A stretch of 64,000 nucleotides of DNA from Cladocopium goreaui (Eukaryota; Sar; Dinophyceae; Suessiales; Symbiodiniaceae), in the NCBI GenBank assembly GCA_947184155.2, contig CAMXCT020002091.1:42921-106920 (forward strand), given 5' to 3'. Positions 47,101-58,640 of this stretch are shown piece by piece. The notes beneath the pieces are model-generated. The model did no database searches. It saw only the letters and a list, made by a program, of their open reading frames with translations, and was not told the origin of the DNA. The translations under genes were made by a program, and so were the position numbers. Position 1 is the stretch's first letter; every line of letters starts with the position of its first letter.

Positions 47101-47815
47101 AGAATAGTTCGAACCCTCGAACTCGAACTCGAAACTCGAACTCCACCCCCCCCCGCCAAAAAAAAAAAAACTCCCGACCTAGAACTCGAACTCGAACTCC
47201 CCCCCCCCTCCCCTCGAACGATGACAGTTCGAACCCTCGAACTCGAACCCTCCCCTGAAGAATCTACAAACGAACTCGAACTCGAACTCCTCCCCCCCCC
47301 CCCAACGAAAAGAAATCTCCCGACCTCGAACTCGAACTCGAATCGAACTCGAACTCCTCCCCCCGACCTCGAACTCGAACTCGAACCCCCCCCCCTCCCC
47401 TGGAACAATAACAATTCGAACCCTCGAACTCGAAACTCCCCCCCCCCCCCCCCCCAACGAAAAGCAATTCCGCCTCGAACTCGAACTCGAACTCCCCTCC
47501 CCCCCCCCCCCCGAACGATGACAGTTCGAACCCTCGAACTCGAACGAACCGAACCGAACTCCACCCCCCCCACGCCAAAAAAAAAAATCTTCCCGACCTC
47601 GAACTCGAACTCGAACTCGAACTTCCCCCCCCCCCATCCCCTCCGAAGCAGACGTACGAAGCCAGTTCAAACTGGTATCGAACAGTTCGAACCCCCCCGG
47701 GTTAACTCGAACCCTCGAACTCGAACTCGAACTCGAACCCCCCCCCTCCCCTCGAGGCACACCTAGGATGGCAGTTCGAACTCGAATCGAACAGTTCGAA
47801 CCCCCCCGGGGCACA
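47100..47815. repeat. (TCGAAC)n islands separated by C-runs and A-runs
   Basis: Irregular blocks of CGAACTCGAACTC separated by runs of 7-17 C and 7-12 A, with AACGATGACAGTTCGAACCC recurring (about 47217 and 47514). It shares the hexamer and the C-run/A-run tail with the macrosatellite but not blocks A-C. Confidence 0.88.
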
Positions 47816-48113
47816 CTCTGCAACGAGTGCAACGAGTGCAACCGTGAAAGACCGCCGATAGAAGTCAAACTTCCGACAATATGGACAGATGGAAAAGCGG
47901 AGGTGGGAAGAGTCAGAGAAGAGAAGAGCAGGAGAGAGAAGATGAGAGAGAGAAAGAGTGAGAAGAAAGACGATGCAGGTGCGTGAAAAGGTAGCAGGTA
48001 GCAAAGGCGAAACCACTGTGTTTTTTCAATGATTTGTGGCTCCGGAGGATCGAAAAGTAGGCTCGCTAAAGCGGCGGGTGCGGAGCCAGCTGGCCAGATG
48101 AGAGATGAAGAAT

Positions 48114-48299
48114 TGCACGCCGTTGTGGCGCGAAGCACATTTCGAAGTCAAAATGTACAAAGCACACCATTCTCGGACCACTTTTGGAAGTTGAGATGTC
48201 GAAAAAGTGCACGCCGTTGTGGCGCGAAGCACATTCCGCAGTCAAAAGTGCAAAAAACTGAGGTGTACGGAGCACTTTTAGACGTTCAGATGTCGTTGT
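48114..48299. repeat. 94-bp tandem duplication
   Basis: Two units starting TGCACGCCGTTGTGGCGCGA at 48114 and 48208, each ending near AGATGTCG. CpG-rich. Confidence 0.8.
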
Positions 48300-48364
48300 G
48301 TGTGGCAGGGGCAAGGGATTGTGCACCTTGTCAAAAGTGAGCAAAAGGTGAGGGTTTTGTAGCA

Positions 48365-48990
48365 ATTTCAGCTACAACCACCACTACACTACACCCCACT
48401 ACACTGCGGCTACAACTACAACGGCAAGTACAACCACACGACATTACGCTACACTACACTGATTACATTGCGTTACGCTACACTGCACTGCGCTACACTA
48501 CACTCCACTAAACTACACTACACTACACTACGCTACACTACACTACACTAACTACAACTACAACTACAACTACAACTGCACTACATTACACCACACTACA
48601 CTACACTAATTACACTACACTAACTACAACTACACTAATTACATTACGCTACACTAATTACATTACACTACACTAATTTACATCACATTACATTACGTGA
48701 CACTGCACTACAATACAATACACGACAACGACAACGACAACTACATTACACTACGCTACACCACACTACACTAATTACACCGCACTACACCACACCACAC
48801 CACACTAGACTAGACCCGACTAGACTAGACTTGTCTACACTACAGCACGCAACACTACAGCACACTACACTACAATACATTACATTGCACTACACTCATT
48901 ACACCACACCGCAGCTACAACTGCAACTGCGCCACACTAATTACACTACGCACTACACTACAGCTACAGCTACAGCTGCACTACAGCACG
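48365..48990. repeat. (ACTAC)n / (ACTAA)n pentamer satellite
   Basis: About 620 bases of CTACACTACACTA units, with CAACTACAACTA and AGCTACAGCTAC variants. Confidence 0.9.
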
Positions 48991-49308
48991 CTACATCCTT
49001 GTGGGTGAGGTGACCGCTGCAACCATTGCAACCATTCCAAAAAACACAGCTCCAACCACCTTTCGGTCCATCAGTGGATTCGCTCTGCCATCCATGCATC
49101 GCAGCAACTCACCTCTCCTATAGTGTCCTATCTTTGAAACTTCCGCCGCCTTGTGCAGTACTATTGGTAGAATTTTATGAACATTAAAAACCTTCATGAC
49201 AAGCAGAGATTGAAGAAGTGACTCTCGGGCTTCAGAATGAGCGTGACTCCTCGCAATGATTGCGTCGACTGCATGGACTCCTTGGCCTTCTCGCCGACTC
49301 GAGCCAAT
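48991..49308 (-). CDS. Candidate exon, unrecognised
   Basis: The minus strand is open from 49308 to a stop at 48991 (about 105 codons): GVHAVDAIIARSHAHSEARE, then SLLQSLLVMKVFNVHKILP, later RKVVGAVFFGMVAMVAAV. The helical, alanine-rich character is loosely like armadillo/HEAT repeats, but no motif is convincing. An ATG exists at 49197. Other minus frames are partly open too. Confidence 0.3.
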   Translation of the reverse strand: MGSSRREGQGVHAVDAIIARSHAHSEARESLLQSLLVMKVFNVHKILPIVLHKAAEVSKIGHYRRGELLRCMDGRANPLMDRKVVGAVFFGMVAMVAAVTSPTRM

Positions 49309-51086
49309 TCAAGCCTTAAAATTGCACACTTCCCATCACCTTGTGTCGGAATCTGTCGGATGACTATGAAGATTCTGAAGTGTGATTGCAATGATTGAAA
49401 AATGCGTAAAGAAAATCTACATTAGTACACACTTTCTCGTTACATTCAGGTCATTTAGATCATTCAGAGTCCCTTCGTTGTTCATATGTAATATACATAC
49501 ATTTATACATACATTCATACGTACATAATCATACATATAGATAGATGGATGGATGGATGGAGGGATGGATATAGATATAGATATAGGTATAAATATTTCA
49601 TGGCCATCCATGCCTATCATCTCCATCCATGGCCATTGTTGAGCACATGGGATGCCTCGGCGCAAGGCTCGTCATGACGTACTGGTGCGAATCGCACATG
49701 TGGGGTCTGACAACCGGGTGCTTGGCACCCTGAGTCTACAGAAGACTCAGAAGACGTGAAAGAGCAACTCGCTACATGGACGTCCACGAAGGATGAAAGG
49801 GAAACGCATGTCATGATGATGCTTACACCATCCCCAATTGAAACCTTTGTAATCCCTTGAAGATCTAAGTGTCTAAATTCGTGCCCACAGGGTCAACCGT
49901 TCCTGTGTGGCTTTGCAGTCATTTTGTGGGCTTCCTGGGTCCAGTTCTCAATTGATGCTGGATAACGTTGGATAACGTCGGATAACGTTGGTGGTTTCCC
50001 TTGCGTTGGATTTTCTATTTACACATGGGATGAACTCAAACCAGTGGATACATCTGCGACTTGAACTGCTTGGAGCATCCAGCTGATGTTGATGACCACA
50101 AGAGGACCCGCAAAATGTGCACATCCTCAGAGGGCACAAGACGGAGAGGATAGGCCTTGTGCAAAGTTTGTTTGGCACATCCCCTCCAATACACGGATGG
50201 GATGATCATTGATGTGGGTGAACAAAATTTTTGGGATCTCCAGTGTCTCCGAGGGTGTGCTTTGTTTCAGCCTTCGACCTTTTGCAAGTTTTATTTTGTG
50301 GACTTTGGGAACACCGTTCGACGAGTCGGGTGCCACTGCTGAAATGCGTGGGCATCCGATTTTCAAGCTCTGCGTCGAAAAGAGTCACAGTTACAGCTGT
50401 CACAGCTCCATGTACCAGGGGGCAGGCAATCATTTTCGTCCACTCAAACTGCAGTTTTGGTGTGTTTGAAGGCCTGACCGGTTACTGGCCTAGTGACCTT
50501 TGAACTTGTTTGTACATGGCTTGACTTTTGTCCTAGCGATTTGAACGTTTGATGTTTCAATGAGACGCCCAGAGTTTCCAGTCAGAACCTTGACACGCAG
50601 GAACAAGAGGCAGCGTGGGGATGCTGTGGGTTTTGGGTCGGCTGAGCATAATGAGCAAAATGATATGACAATCTGACGATATGACATGATATGATTGGAG
50701 ACTCCTGAGGATTCGGAAGGTCTGTGTTGACCCCAATGCTATGAAGTCCCGAGTTAGAGGCCTCTGGAGGTCTAGTTCTGTTGCGCTGCTTCCAGAAGTG
50801 AACGCAGAGATAGATTGCCATTTTGGGGATCTAGCTCTTTGCGAAACCTCCCACTTCATTTGCATACGCGTTGCAGAATCTGTAATTTGACACTTTGAAC
50901 TCTGAGACATGTGGTAAATGCGCTTAAAAAAGGTATGATGTAAGGCATTTCCATATGCATTGGTTGCACCGCGACCCTTACATCAGTTTAAATCGGCTTA
51001 TATAGATGCTTAAACCTTCATTAATATATGCTTATATATATATATAGATGCTTATATGTTTTTTAAGCATATAGTTTTTTTTCCAG
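49309..51086. other. Upstream flank of the PPR gene; no exon supported
   Basis: Contains GATGGATG/ATAGATAT microsatellite (49540-49590), a 10-bp triplication (GGATAACGTT type) at about 49959-49992, and an inverted repeat TATGCTTATATAT...AAGCATATAG at about 51028-51074 just before the first PPR exon. The gene's start codon was not found. Confidence 0.45.
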
Positions 51087-54000
51087 CGGAGAGCTGATCC
51101 AGGGCTTCAGCAGAGAGCTGCAGCGCTTGGAACGTTTCGCACGGGCGGCCTGTGCCAAAGACCGACGTTACCAGGAGGTGCTCTTCCCACCAAAAAAACA
51201 CACAGATGGAGACTTTTTTTCATTTTTTTCATATTTTTTTTTTCTGTGTTTTTTTTCTCGTTGTTTTCGCCCGGGATTTAGGATCCAAGGAAGGAATGGG
51301 ATCGTCGGGCTCATGGGATCCCATGACCAGGTGCTTCCTGTGATAGTACCTGCCGGTGGAGAGGACCTGGCTCCCAGTGAAGATCTTTCATCTTCCAATG
51401 CATTCAATGGATGTTTCATGATTTAAATATATTTTAATGATATTGTATGATATTGTTGCCAGGTGGCTTCATAATTTTTGGCCGCAGACGTTTGGCGCAA
51501 TCAGAAATGGCTGCCATGGCGAGTTGCGATGCGCCTCAACCTGGCAGTGGATCAACATGCCAAGGCCGGAGATGCCTTTCACGTTGGTTGGATCCGATTT
51601 TTGATTCCATGTCTTGAAATTGGGAAATTGAACATACATAATGAATTATAGATACTTGGGGATGACCGGGAGGCCGCCCAGTGGCAGCAAGCGCTTCACC
51701 TTTGGAGTGCGAGTGCGGACCGCAACGAGGTGCATCGGTCTCCCATCTCGGATTCACCATCCGGCGAAAGTGGGAGCATTTTGTCTCAACATGTCATATC
51801 AAGATATATCAAGTCATATCAAGTCATACAAAATCTACAAACTTACAATGTCAGAACTCCAATTGTCGGAATCCGCACTGCAGGTCACCTACAACAGTCT
51901 CATTTCGGCCTGTCACAGAGGGAGCCAGTGGCAACGCGCCCTGATCGTTTTGAAAGAACTGGAGCCTTGCTCTGCCAAAGCCAGAAACCGGTGCAAATGA
52001 CAAAGCCCTCACCAACAGTAACCGTGTTTGTTGATAGCTAAGAACCTGGGACATCTTGGGACACCCCATAATGAAATCAGAACCATATGGCAAGCATATG
52101 CAACCCAAGCGCATTGCATGTGCAGGCTACATATGTGGCTGAAACACTTGGGTCTGGCAATTGTAGCGCTAATTTGATTCCATCGAACTTATCGTTTGAT
52201 CCAGAAGGGGAAGTCCCCTCACAAGGTTGCAGCTTTTTGGACCAAGGAAGAGAATTTGCAAGCAACGGTGCGGGAAACCCGGATTGTGATGGAGCTAAAG
52301 TATTCAAAGGTCATGTGAGATCCCGATCAAAATACTGGACAGGTTTGAAATGAGTCAGAGTGAAGGATGACTTGGAACTTTGCCACTTTGCCGGCTATTC
52401 TGCCCCAAATCCATTTCTTTGCATCCTATCCTTATCGAATCCTTTTCCAATCCTTAACCAATCGATCCATTGATCCAGCCATTTCTCCAGGTGATTTCCT
52501 ACAGCTCGACGTTGAGCGCGTTCAGCGCAGCGACTTCCACGACTTCGACGTGGCGTTTGTGGCGTTTGGCGCTGGATCTCTTCCAGGCCATGGAATGCAA
52601 GCAGCTGCGCCGCGATGTCATCGTGGCTGGGCATCGATGAATCGATGGCAATGATGGCAATGATGGCAATGATGGGAAAAAAAGACGGAAAAGGTGGAAA
52701 ACATGGGAAAACCCATCTATAGCAATGATAAAACCACATTGCCCAGTATAATTTGACACGAAAAAACATGAATAAACATTGGATACTTTGCAAATTTGGG
52801 ACAGGATATGAAGTTCTTTGAATTTGGGATATCCAACCCATTGTGCCATGGTGGTTCCCGGTGGTTCGCGTCTTAGGTCTGCAACGCGGCCATCAGCGCT
52901 TGTGGAGAACGTTGGCGACGCACCTTGAGGTTGCTCCGAGGACTCCAAGGAGAGCAGTGACTAAACGATGGATGTGGACTAAACGACCTCTGTTTAACTT
53001 ATGTTAAACTTATGTTTAACTTATGTAAAACTTATGTTCATCATGTGAACTCTTTCGAATGTTTTTTTCAGATGTGTTTTGGGGTTGTTCTTCCAAGTCA
53101 CAGCCAGGTCGCAGCCAGGTCACAGTGACCAGTGAGATGTGGATTTGTTGTGTGGAAGTTTTTGTTTCTAAGTTTGCCAACGTCAAAAGGAAGCTGGACA
53201 AAGAGAGTGATGGGGTCATTTGTATCCCTTTAAAGGCCCTTTAAAGGCCCTTTGTCTATTGAATTGCCAAATCCTGCCCTACACGGCAGTGTGAACCAGG
53301 AACTCTGATCTCTTACAACTCGGCGATCAGCTCAACTGAAAAAGCGGGTGAATGGCAAGTGGCCATTCAGTTGATGGAAGAGCTGATGGAACATCAACTA
53401 CTTCCGGATATTATCACATACAATGCAGTGGCTTAGCTTCATGAGTTGATTCCATTGGCTAACTGCTAAGCACTGCTTCAGTGCTTCATTCGCACAAGCT
53501 GCCAGGTAATTAGTGCGTGTGCCAAAGGTGGGCGATGGCAAGAGGCTATTTCCTTGTACTCTGCACTCGTGGGGCGCCGTTGCTTGCCATTTTTGGAGAT
53601 TTGATCCTGGAATCCTTTCGGAATCCTGCAGATTGAAATGCTGTGACGCTGATAGTCTGATAGTCATGTGAAGTCCATAGAGTGTTGTCATCTGTCTTGC
53701 AACCTGTGCAAAAGGCTGAGACAGATTTCAAGTCGCGCTACTTGGAGGGTTTCTGTGTTTGGGAATGCGTGGACGTATCCAGACCCGGGAGACCCGGGAT
53801 GGCATCAGATGGCACCTGAATGCACCTGAGGTTTGAATCCAAGCGTCGTTACTTGTGGCTCCTTGATCAGCGCCTGCGAAAAAGCTGGGCGATGGCAGGA
53901 GGCTTTGCATGTGCTCGAAGAACTTCCAACATTCCAGGTGCAAGTAGCTGTGTTTGCTGCATTTCATCAAGTGGGTCACGATGTAGACCCAATAATATTG

Positions 54001-56589
54001 ATTGCACGGAACAAATTCTTGATGATTATGTGACAGATTGGTGCTTGATCCAAGCCGATCCACAATCCATTATGTGAGGTCAGAGCCAACATCATCACCT
54101 ACAATTCTGCCATCAGCTCCTGTGAAAAGCGTGGGCGATGGCAGAAGGCCTTGTTAATTATGGCAGGGACTAGGGATCGTGGCGTATCTGCTGATGTCAT
54201 CACCTTCAACTCCAGCATCAGTTTCTTGACGTTGAAAGTGTTGAACGTGTTGTAGATGATTGGAGTATGGAGTATGATCAGAATGATCCCAGATGACCCA
54301 GATGTTACCGGATCTTATTGACACACATTTTTGAAACCACAGTTGCTACATGTTGCTACTGTTATGGTCACAAGGTCACACTTGTTGCGAGTGAGGTGCC
54401 TGTGAGAAAGGCAGCCGTTGGCTGCAGGCTTCACAGCTGCTATCGATGCTGGCGCTTCGGGGGCGCGCCAACATTATCAGCTTCAATTCGACCATCAGCG
54501 CGCACGAGGCTTCCGGGAGCGCCCCGTTTGGCTCAACAGGTGGCATTCCGAAACACACATCAGATTGCCTATCCAGTGGACTTCACACATTTTTTCAGTG
54601 TATTTGTTTTATTAACAAGGTGGTTTGCAACTGGAATGAAGCATCCCTTCGACAATTTAGACCACTGTGAAGCCTCATCTCCAGTGACAGGAATGCAGCC
54701 GGTGGTCGCACGCTTTGCAAACACTTCAAGAGCTCGGACATTTTATCCCGGTTTCATCACGGATGACGTGCAACTCTGTCATCAGTGCATGTGACAAGGG
54801 CAGTCGTTGGTCTCAAGCATTTTGGTTTCTAGGCTGGCTGAATCATCCTTTGGCAAGCAGTCAAGGTTGCAAATGTTCAAAGGACATGGAAACAACAACG
54901 ACGAACCAAATAGACAAAGAGAATCTGAAACATCATTTTCAAAGTCTGGATTGCAAAGGGTCTCCCACCATCGCAAAATCATACAAAATGATCACACGGC
55001 TAGATCTTCCATGATCTTCCCCGCAGATGATCTTCATCGTCAAAGCCATCGCCATGACGTGGTGCTGTTGACCTGTGGGCTGGGCGCCTGCGCTTCTTCT
55101 GCCCAGTGGCACCAGAGCTTGGCCCTGGCACTGGCGTCGACATCGACATCGGCATCGACAGACATTTTGCAGAGCCTGGCCGTCACGGCCTGTGTGCAGC
55201 TGCTTGGATTCCTTGGATGGATGTTGGGTTCATTACGCCAGATCTTCATTGTACTCTAAGTATCTCTAAGACTCTAAGTGACTCTAAGTATCAAATATCG
55301 GTGTTTTGACCGATTTTGACCGGATTCGGTGAGGTCATGCCAGGTTGAGGTACATCGTTTCTCGGATGTGAGGCAGCGACACTGGCGAGAGGCTTTAGGG
55401 CTACATGGTCCAGAGGCTGATGTGCTGACTGTGAACCTCACGTGCCTTGGTTGTGCTCTGGGCAGTAACTTTAAATGATTTAAATGTCTTCAGATGGCTG
55501 TGGATTATAGTGTTTCTGCCCACCTTTGAAAATTGTTGTGCGTTCAAGGATGTGAATTTTCCATAATTTTCCTTCTTTCTTCCGCGTTCCTTGAATTTTG
55601 CTGAAGTCAAGTGATTTGACTTATAGACGGTCTTGTAGACGTCCCATCCATTCCTACATTATTTCGATTCATTTTGGGCACCATAGGCGATGGTGATATC
55701 ATTTGGAACTGACCGCTGAACATCGCTGAACATCGCTGAGCCAGGATGGATGCCGTTGAACGTTTTCGTTACTGGACGCAGTCTCTGCTGCTCTTAGAAG
55801 ACCTCAGAGCAGCAGAGCGACCAGCCAGCAGACCCAATGCGGTGTCCTACAGCTGCTTGGAGCTAAAGAGTAAGTGCTGACCTTGACCAATAAGTTCCCC
55901 AACTGGGTGCATCAACTGGTTACAAGATGTTAGAGTTGTAACCATGGTTAGCATGTACGGACTGGGATACACATCCAAGTAGCTTGATTGGTGTGCTACA
56001 AACTTCTGAAATAGATGGTACCTGAGGAATCCTCAGGATAGAAACGGATAATGCTGATAATACAACAGATTCCATAGATGATAGATGATCATTCTGAATG
56101 GACAACGACAATAGAATTCTATAGTTGACACTGGATGATACCCCACATCTTTAGATCGATTGAGTTCCCCTGCGTCCCTCGAGGCTGCTGTCTCTCTGCC
56201 ACATCTGAGTCCGGCCAAAGTCGCTGGGAGCCATTTCTATGTTCCAACTTGGACATTGCTGGTGTCCAAGCTGTGGCGTCCTTGAGAGCCAAAAAACCAT
56301 GGTGCGTTACAGTGCGTTGGGCAGATTGGATGATCCATGAACACTTGGATGATGGATGATGGATGAGGAACATTGAGGAACGATATGGAACGTTGGATCA
56401 TGGATCACGGGATTTCGGCAGATTCAGATTGAGCGACTTTGATGGTATCACTGCTGGTTCACCACGAGGACGTGGTAGCCTTCAGGGCTGCCTTTGGCCT
56501 AGGGTCGCAAGACCCTGCGCTTCCACTGCCTCGTCGGGAAGGTGTGGCAAACCCCCGGTGGCACAGCTGTCCACAGTTGCCCCATCCAG
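51087..56589 (+). CDS. PPR (pentatricopeptide repeat) protein gene, at least 17 short exons; both ends incomplete
   Basis: Exons, with phase-consistent splices where exact: 51087-51166 or 51177, 51488-51582, 51652-51729, 51884-about 51990, 52491-52622, 52877-52956, about 53290-53427, 53506-53578, 53831-53937, 54079-54220, 54396-54508, 54691-54832, 55027-55195, 55373-55464, 55741-55869, 56184-56261, 56434-56589. The chain carries about 13 PPR-like repeats with A-helix cores such as YNSLISACHRGSQW, YNA/VISACAKGGRW, CGSLISACEKAGRW, YNSAISSCEKRGRW, CNSVISACDKGSRW. PPR proteins bind organelle RNA one base per repeat and act in editing, cleavage, stability or translation. A plastid or mitochondrial role is by family only, as the N-terminus with any targeting peptide was not found. 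Introns 54509-54690, 54833-55026 and 55196-55372 are GC-AG. Joins of exons 1-2, 4-5 and 6-7 are unsure. Confidence 0.8.
53428..53505 (+). other. Shortest well-defined PPR intron (GT-AG, 78 bases)
   Basis: Removal joins ITYNA to VISACAKGGRW in phase 0, completing a PPR helix. The bases after the donor cut (GTGG) and after the acceptor cut (GTAA) both begin GT, as at several other introns of this gene. Confidence 0.75.
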
Positions 56590-56889
56590 GTGATGCGCAG
56601 CTGGAAACCAAGGGGTAGATTCAGTGGATTCCGTGGAACGGAACATGCTGAAACCAAATATATATATATACACATAATGTGATACTATGACAAATAATGA
56701 TTGGCATGTGAAACAAGCATGGAAAAATGTGATCATTATCATTCATTATCAAATTCTTTCCAGAATACCACGAAGTAGTTTGGATTATCAAAGATGAATG
56801 GCATGTGGAGTTGGATCGACTGAATGATCGCTTTGTGGCTGATTGATCGGCTTCGAGTTGGACCTTGCCGCGTGTAGCGTAGCAGTGAG

Positions 56890-57330
56890 GTCCGACTGCA
56901 GCGCCTTGGACGAGGGTGAGGCGGTGGGAAACGTGGGCAATGTTTCCAATGTTCCAAAGTGCTTCACATCACATGCTGTGTAGATCTGGGAAGGACGTAA
57001 GATTAGGATGGGCTATCCTCAATTTTCTGCAGTCTCAAAATCTCCGATTTCAGAAACAAAAACAAAGACATTGGAAGACATTTGAAGACTTGAGACACTG
57101 ACAGAGTCACTGACACATTGTTTCGACGTGTTTCGACATGTTTCGACATGTTTCGCGTCGAACGGCACTAGGCTTCGTCTCGGCCACATCGGATCGAGCT
57201 CTTCGCCGCGTCGCTCTTCAACACCCGGACACGGCGGAAGTATCCTGCGCCCGGTGGGGCAGGCGCAAGTGCAGAACTGGGCAGAACTGGGCAGAACTGG
57301 GCAGAACTGGGCAGAACTGGGAACTGCGCA
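56890..57330 (+). CDS. Possible further exons of the PPR gene
   Basis: An AG|GT acceptor at 56889 opens PTAAPWTR in the phase left by the exon ending 56589. From about 57160 all three + frames are open across 110 bases of high GC (ATSDRALRRVALQHPDTAE in one, RPHRIELFAASLFNTRTRRK in another), ending in the GCAGAACTGG array. Frame cannot be settled. Confidence 0.3.
57121..57156. repeat. (TTTCGACATG)3 10-bp array
   Basis: Three 10-base units and part of a fourth. Confidence 0.85.
57271..57320. repeat. (GCAGAACTGG)5 10-bp array
   Basis: Five 10-base units with no or few differences. Confidence 0.92.
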
Positions 57331-58640
57331 ACGAAAGAAATCCAGAAAGAGTCTGCAGTCTGCAGTTATAGTTCTTATGACTTATGACCAGTTATGGTAG
57401 AGAATCTCTGCAATACTGACGAACTGAGTCACTAAATGTGATAGCAGAGCCAGGTTGGTGTCCTGGCGATGAGCTGGCATTATGCCTCTTCACCGATGCG
57501 GTGCTGGTTCCCTGGCCTAGCCTTGCAGTGATCAAATATGCTGTCTGCTGCAAAGAAATTGAACATGAACAACTTGCACTTTGTTTATTCATTCCTATTC
57601 ATTCTCATCTCAATCATCTCAATGTCAGTTTGGTTTGAGCTGGAGGAAAGGTCAAAGTAATGGCTTTCAATCTCCATGCATCCACCATTGATTTGGAGGA
57701 CGGGAAGGTTTCACCGCACGTCCGATCAGTGAAGAGGCAGGGTAACGGGTAGCAGCACGGCAAAAGGTTCCTGGTAGCGGGAAAGAAATGAAAGAAATGA
57801 AAGAAATGAAAGTGGCGTCGGCATAAGTGAATTCTTGCACTGCGGACATGTTGCATCCAGGACAAGACTGCACAAGACCAGAGACATCCAGAGACATCCA
57901 GAGACATCCAGAGACGTTGAGGCCCAGCACCGATTTGCAAGAGCATCCCGAGCATCCCGGGGTCCGGGAGCTCCAGCATTGCATTGGGAGCAAGGCTTTG
58001 CAGTATAGGTTTCGCATGGGTTTCGCATGGAGGCATTCGCATATATTCGCTTGAAATATTTGACCTGTTGATCAAACAGGTGGACGGTGGAACATGGTGG
58101 AACATGGTGGAACATGGTGGAACTGCTTGAAATTTAGCAGTCTTGAAACGAGTCGAAACGAGTCGAAACGAGTCGAAACGAGTCGAAACGAGTCGAAACG
58201 AGTCGAAACGAGTCGAAACGAGTCGAAACGAGTCGAAACGGATGAGTTGTGAGGTGAAAGAACTCTACGGGAGCTCGATGGAGTTGGAGCTGCTGCGACC
58301 GGTGCAAGAGAACCACACGGAGGTGCGAACGACACAAGTGAGGCATAAGCGACGAAGGCAGCATGCAGCTGGACGTCAGGTTCAAACAGAATCAAGCAGA
58401 ATCAAACAGATTCGCTGTGTTTTGGCTCATGGTTGAATTGTGAGCGATCATGAATACGTTTTGAGTGTCTCGTTGAAGAAATTGTGGAGATTGCCTTGGG
58501 CATTTCATGCTGGACTCCTGCTGGACGCTTGAAATATGGACCTACGGCTTCCTACTTTGGATGACACTGCTGCAGGTCCTACTGCTTCTTTATGCCCCGT
58601 TCTGCAGCTACTCGCAGCTTGGCCAAATGCACCCAAGGGA
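57331..58640 (+). other. Scattered exon-like stretches and 10-bp arrays
   Basis: (AGAGACATCC)4 at 57882-57915 and (GTGGAACATG)3 at about 58085-58120. Protein-like open stretches at 58245-58385 (SMELELLRPVQENHTEVRTT) and 58535-58655 (GPTASLCPVLQLLAAWPNAP). None has a recognised domain. They may be exons of the PPR gene or of the next gene. Confidence 0.3.
58151..58240. repeat. (AGTCGAAACG)9 perfect 10-bp array
   Basis: Nine identical 10-base units in a row. Perfect identity suggests recent growth. Confidence 0.95.

Noticed and set aside
41628-47573. Many 100-220-codon frames on both strands in the macrosatellite region
   Set aside because: Produced by stop-free CTCGAA words and homopolymer tails, and present in most frames of block A.
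52077-52370. Possible exon between PPR exons 4 and 5
   Set aside because: Open on both strands but without PPR character or splice borders that keep phase.
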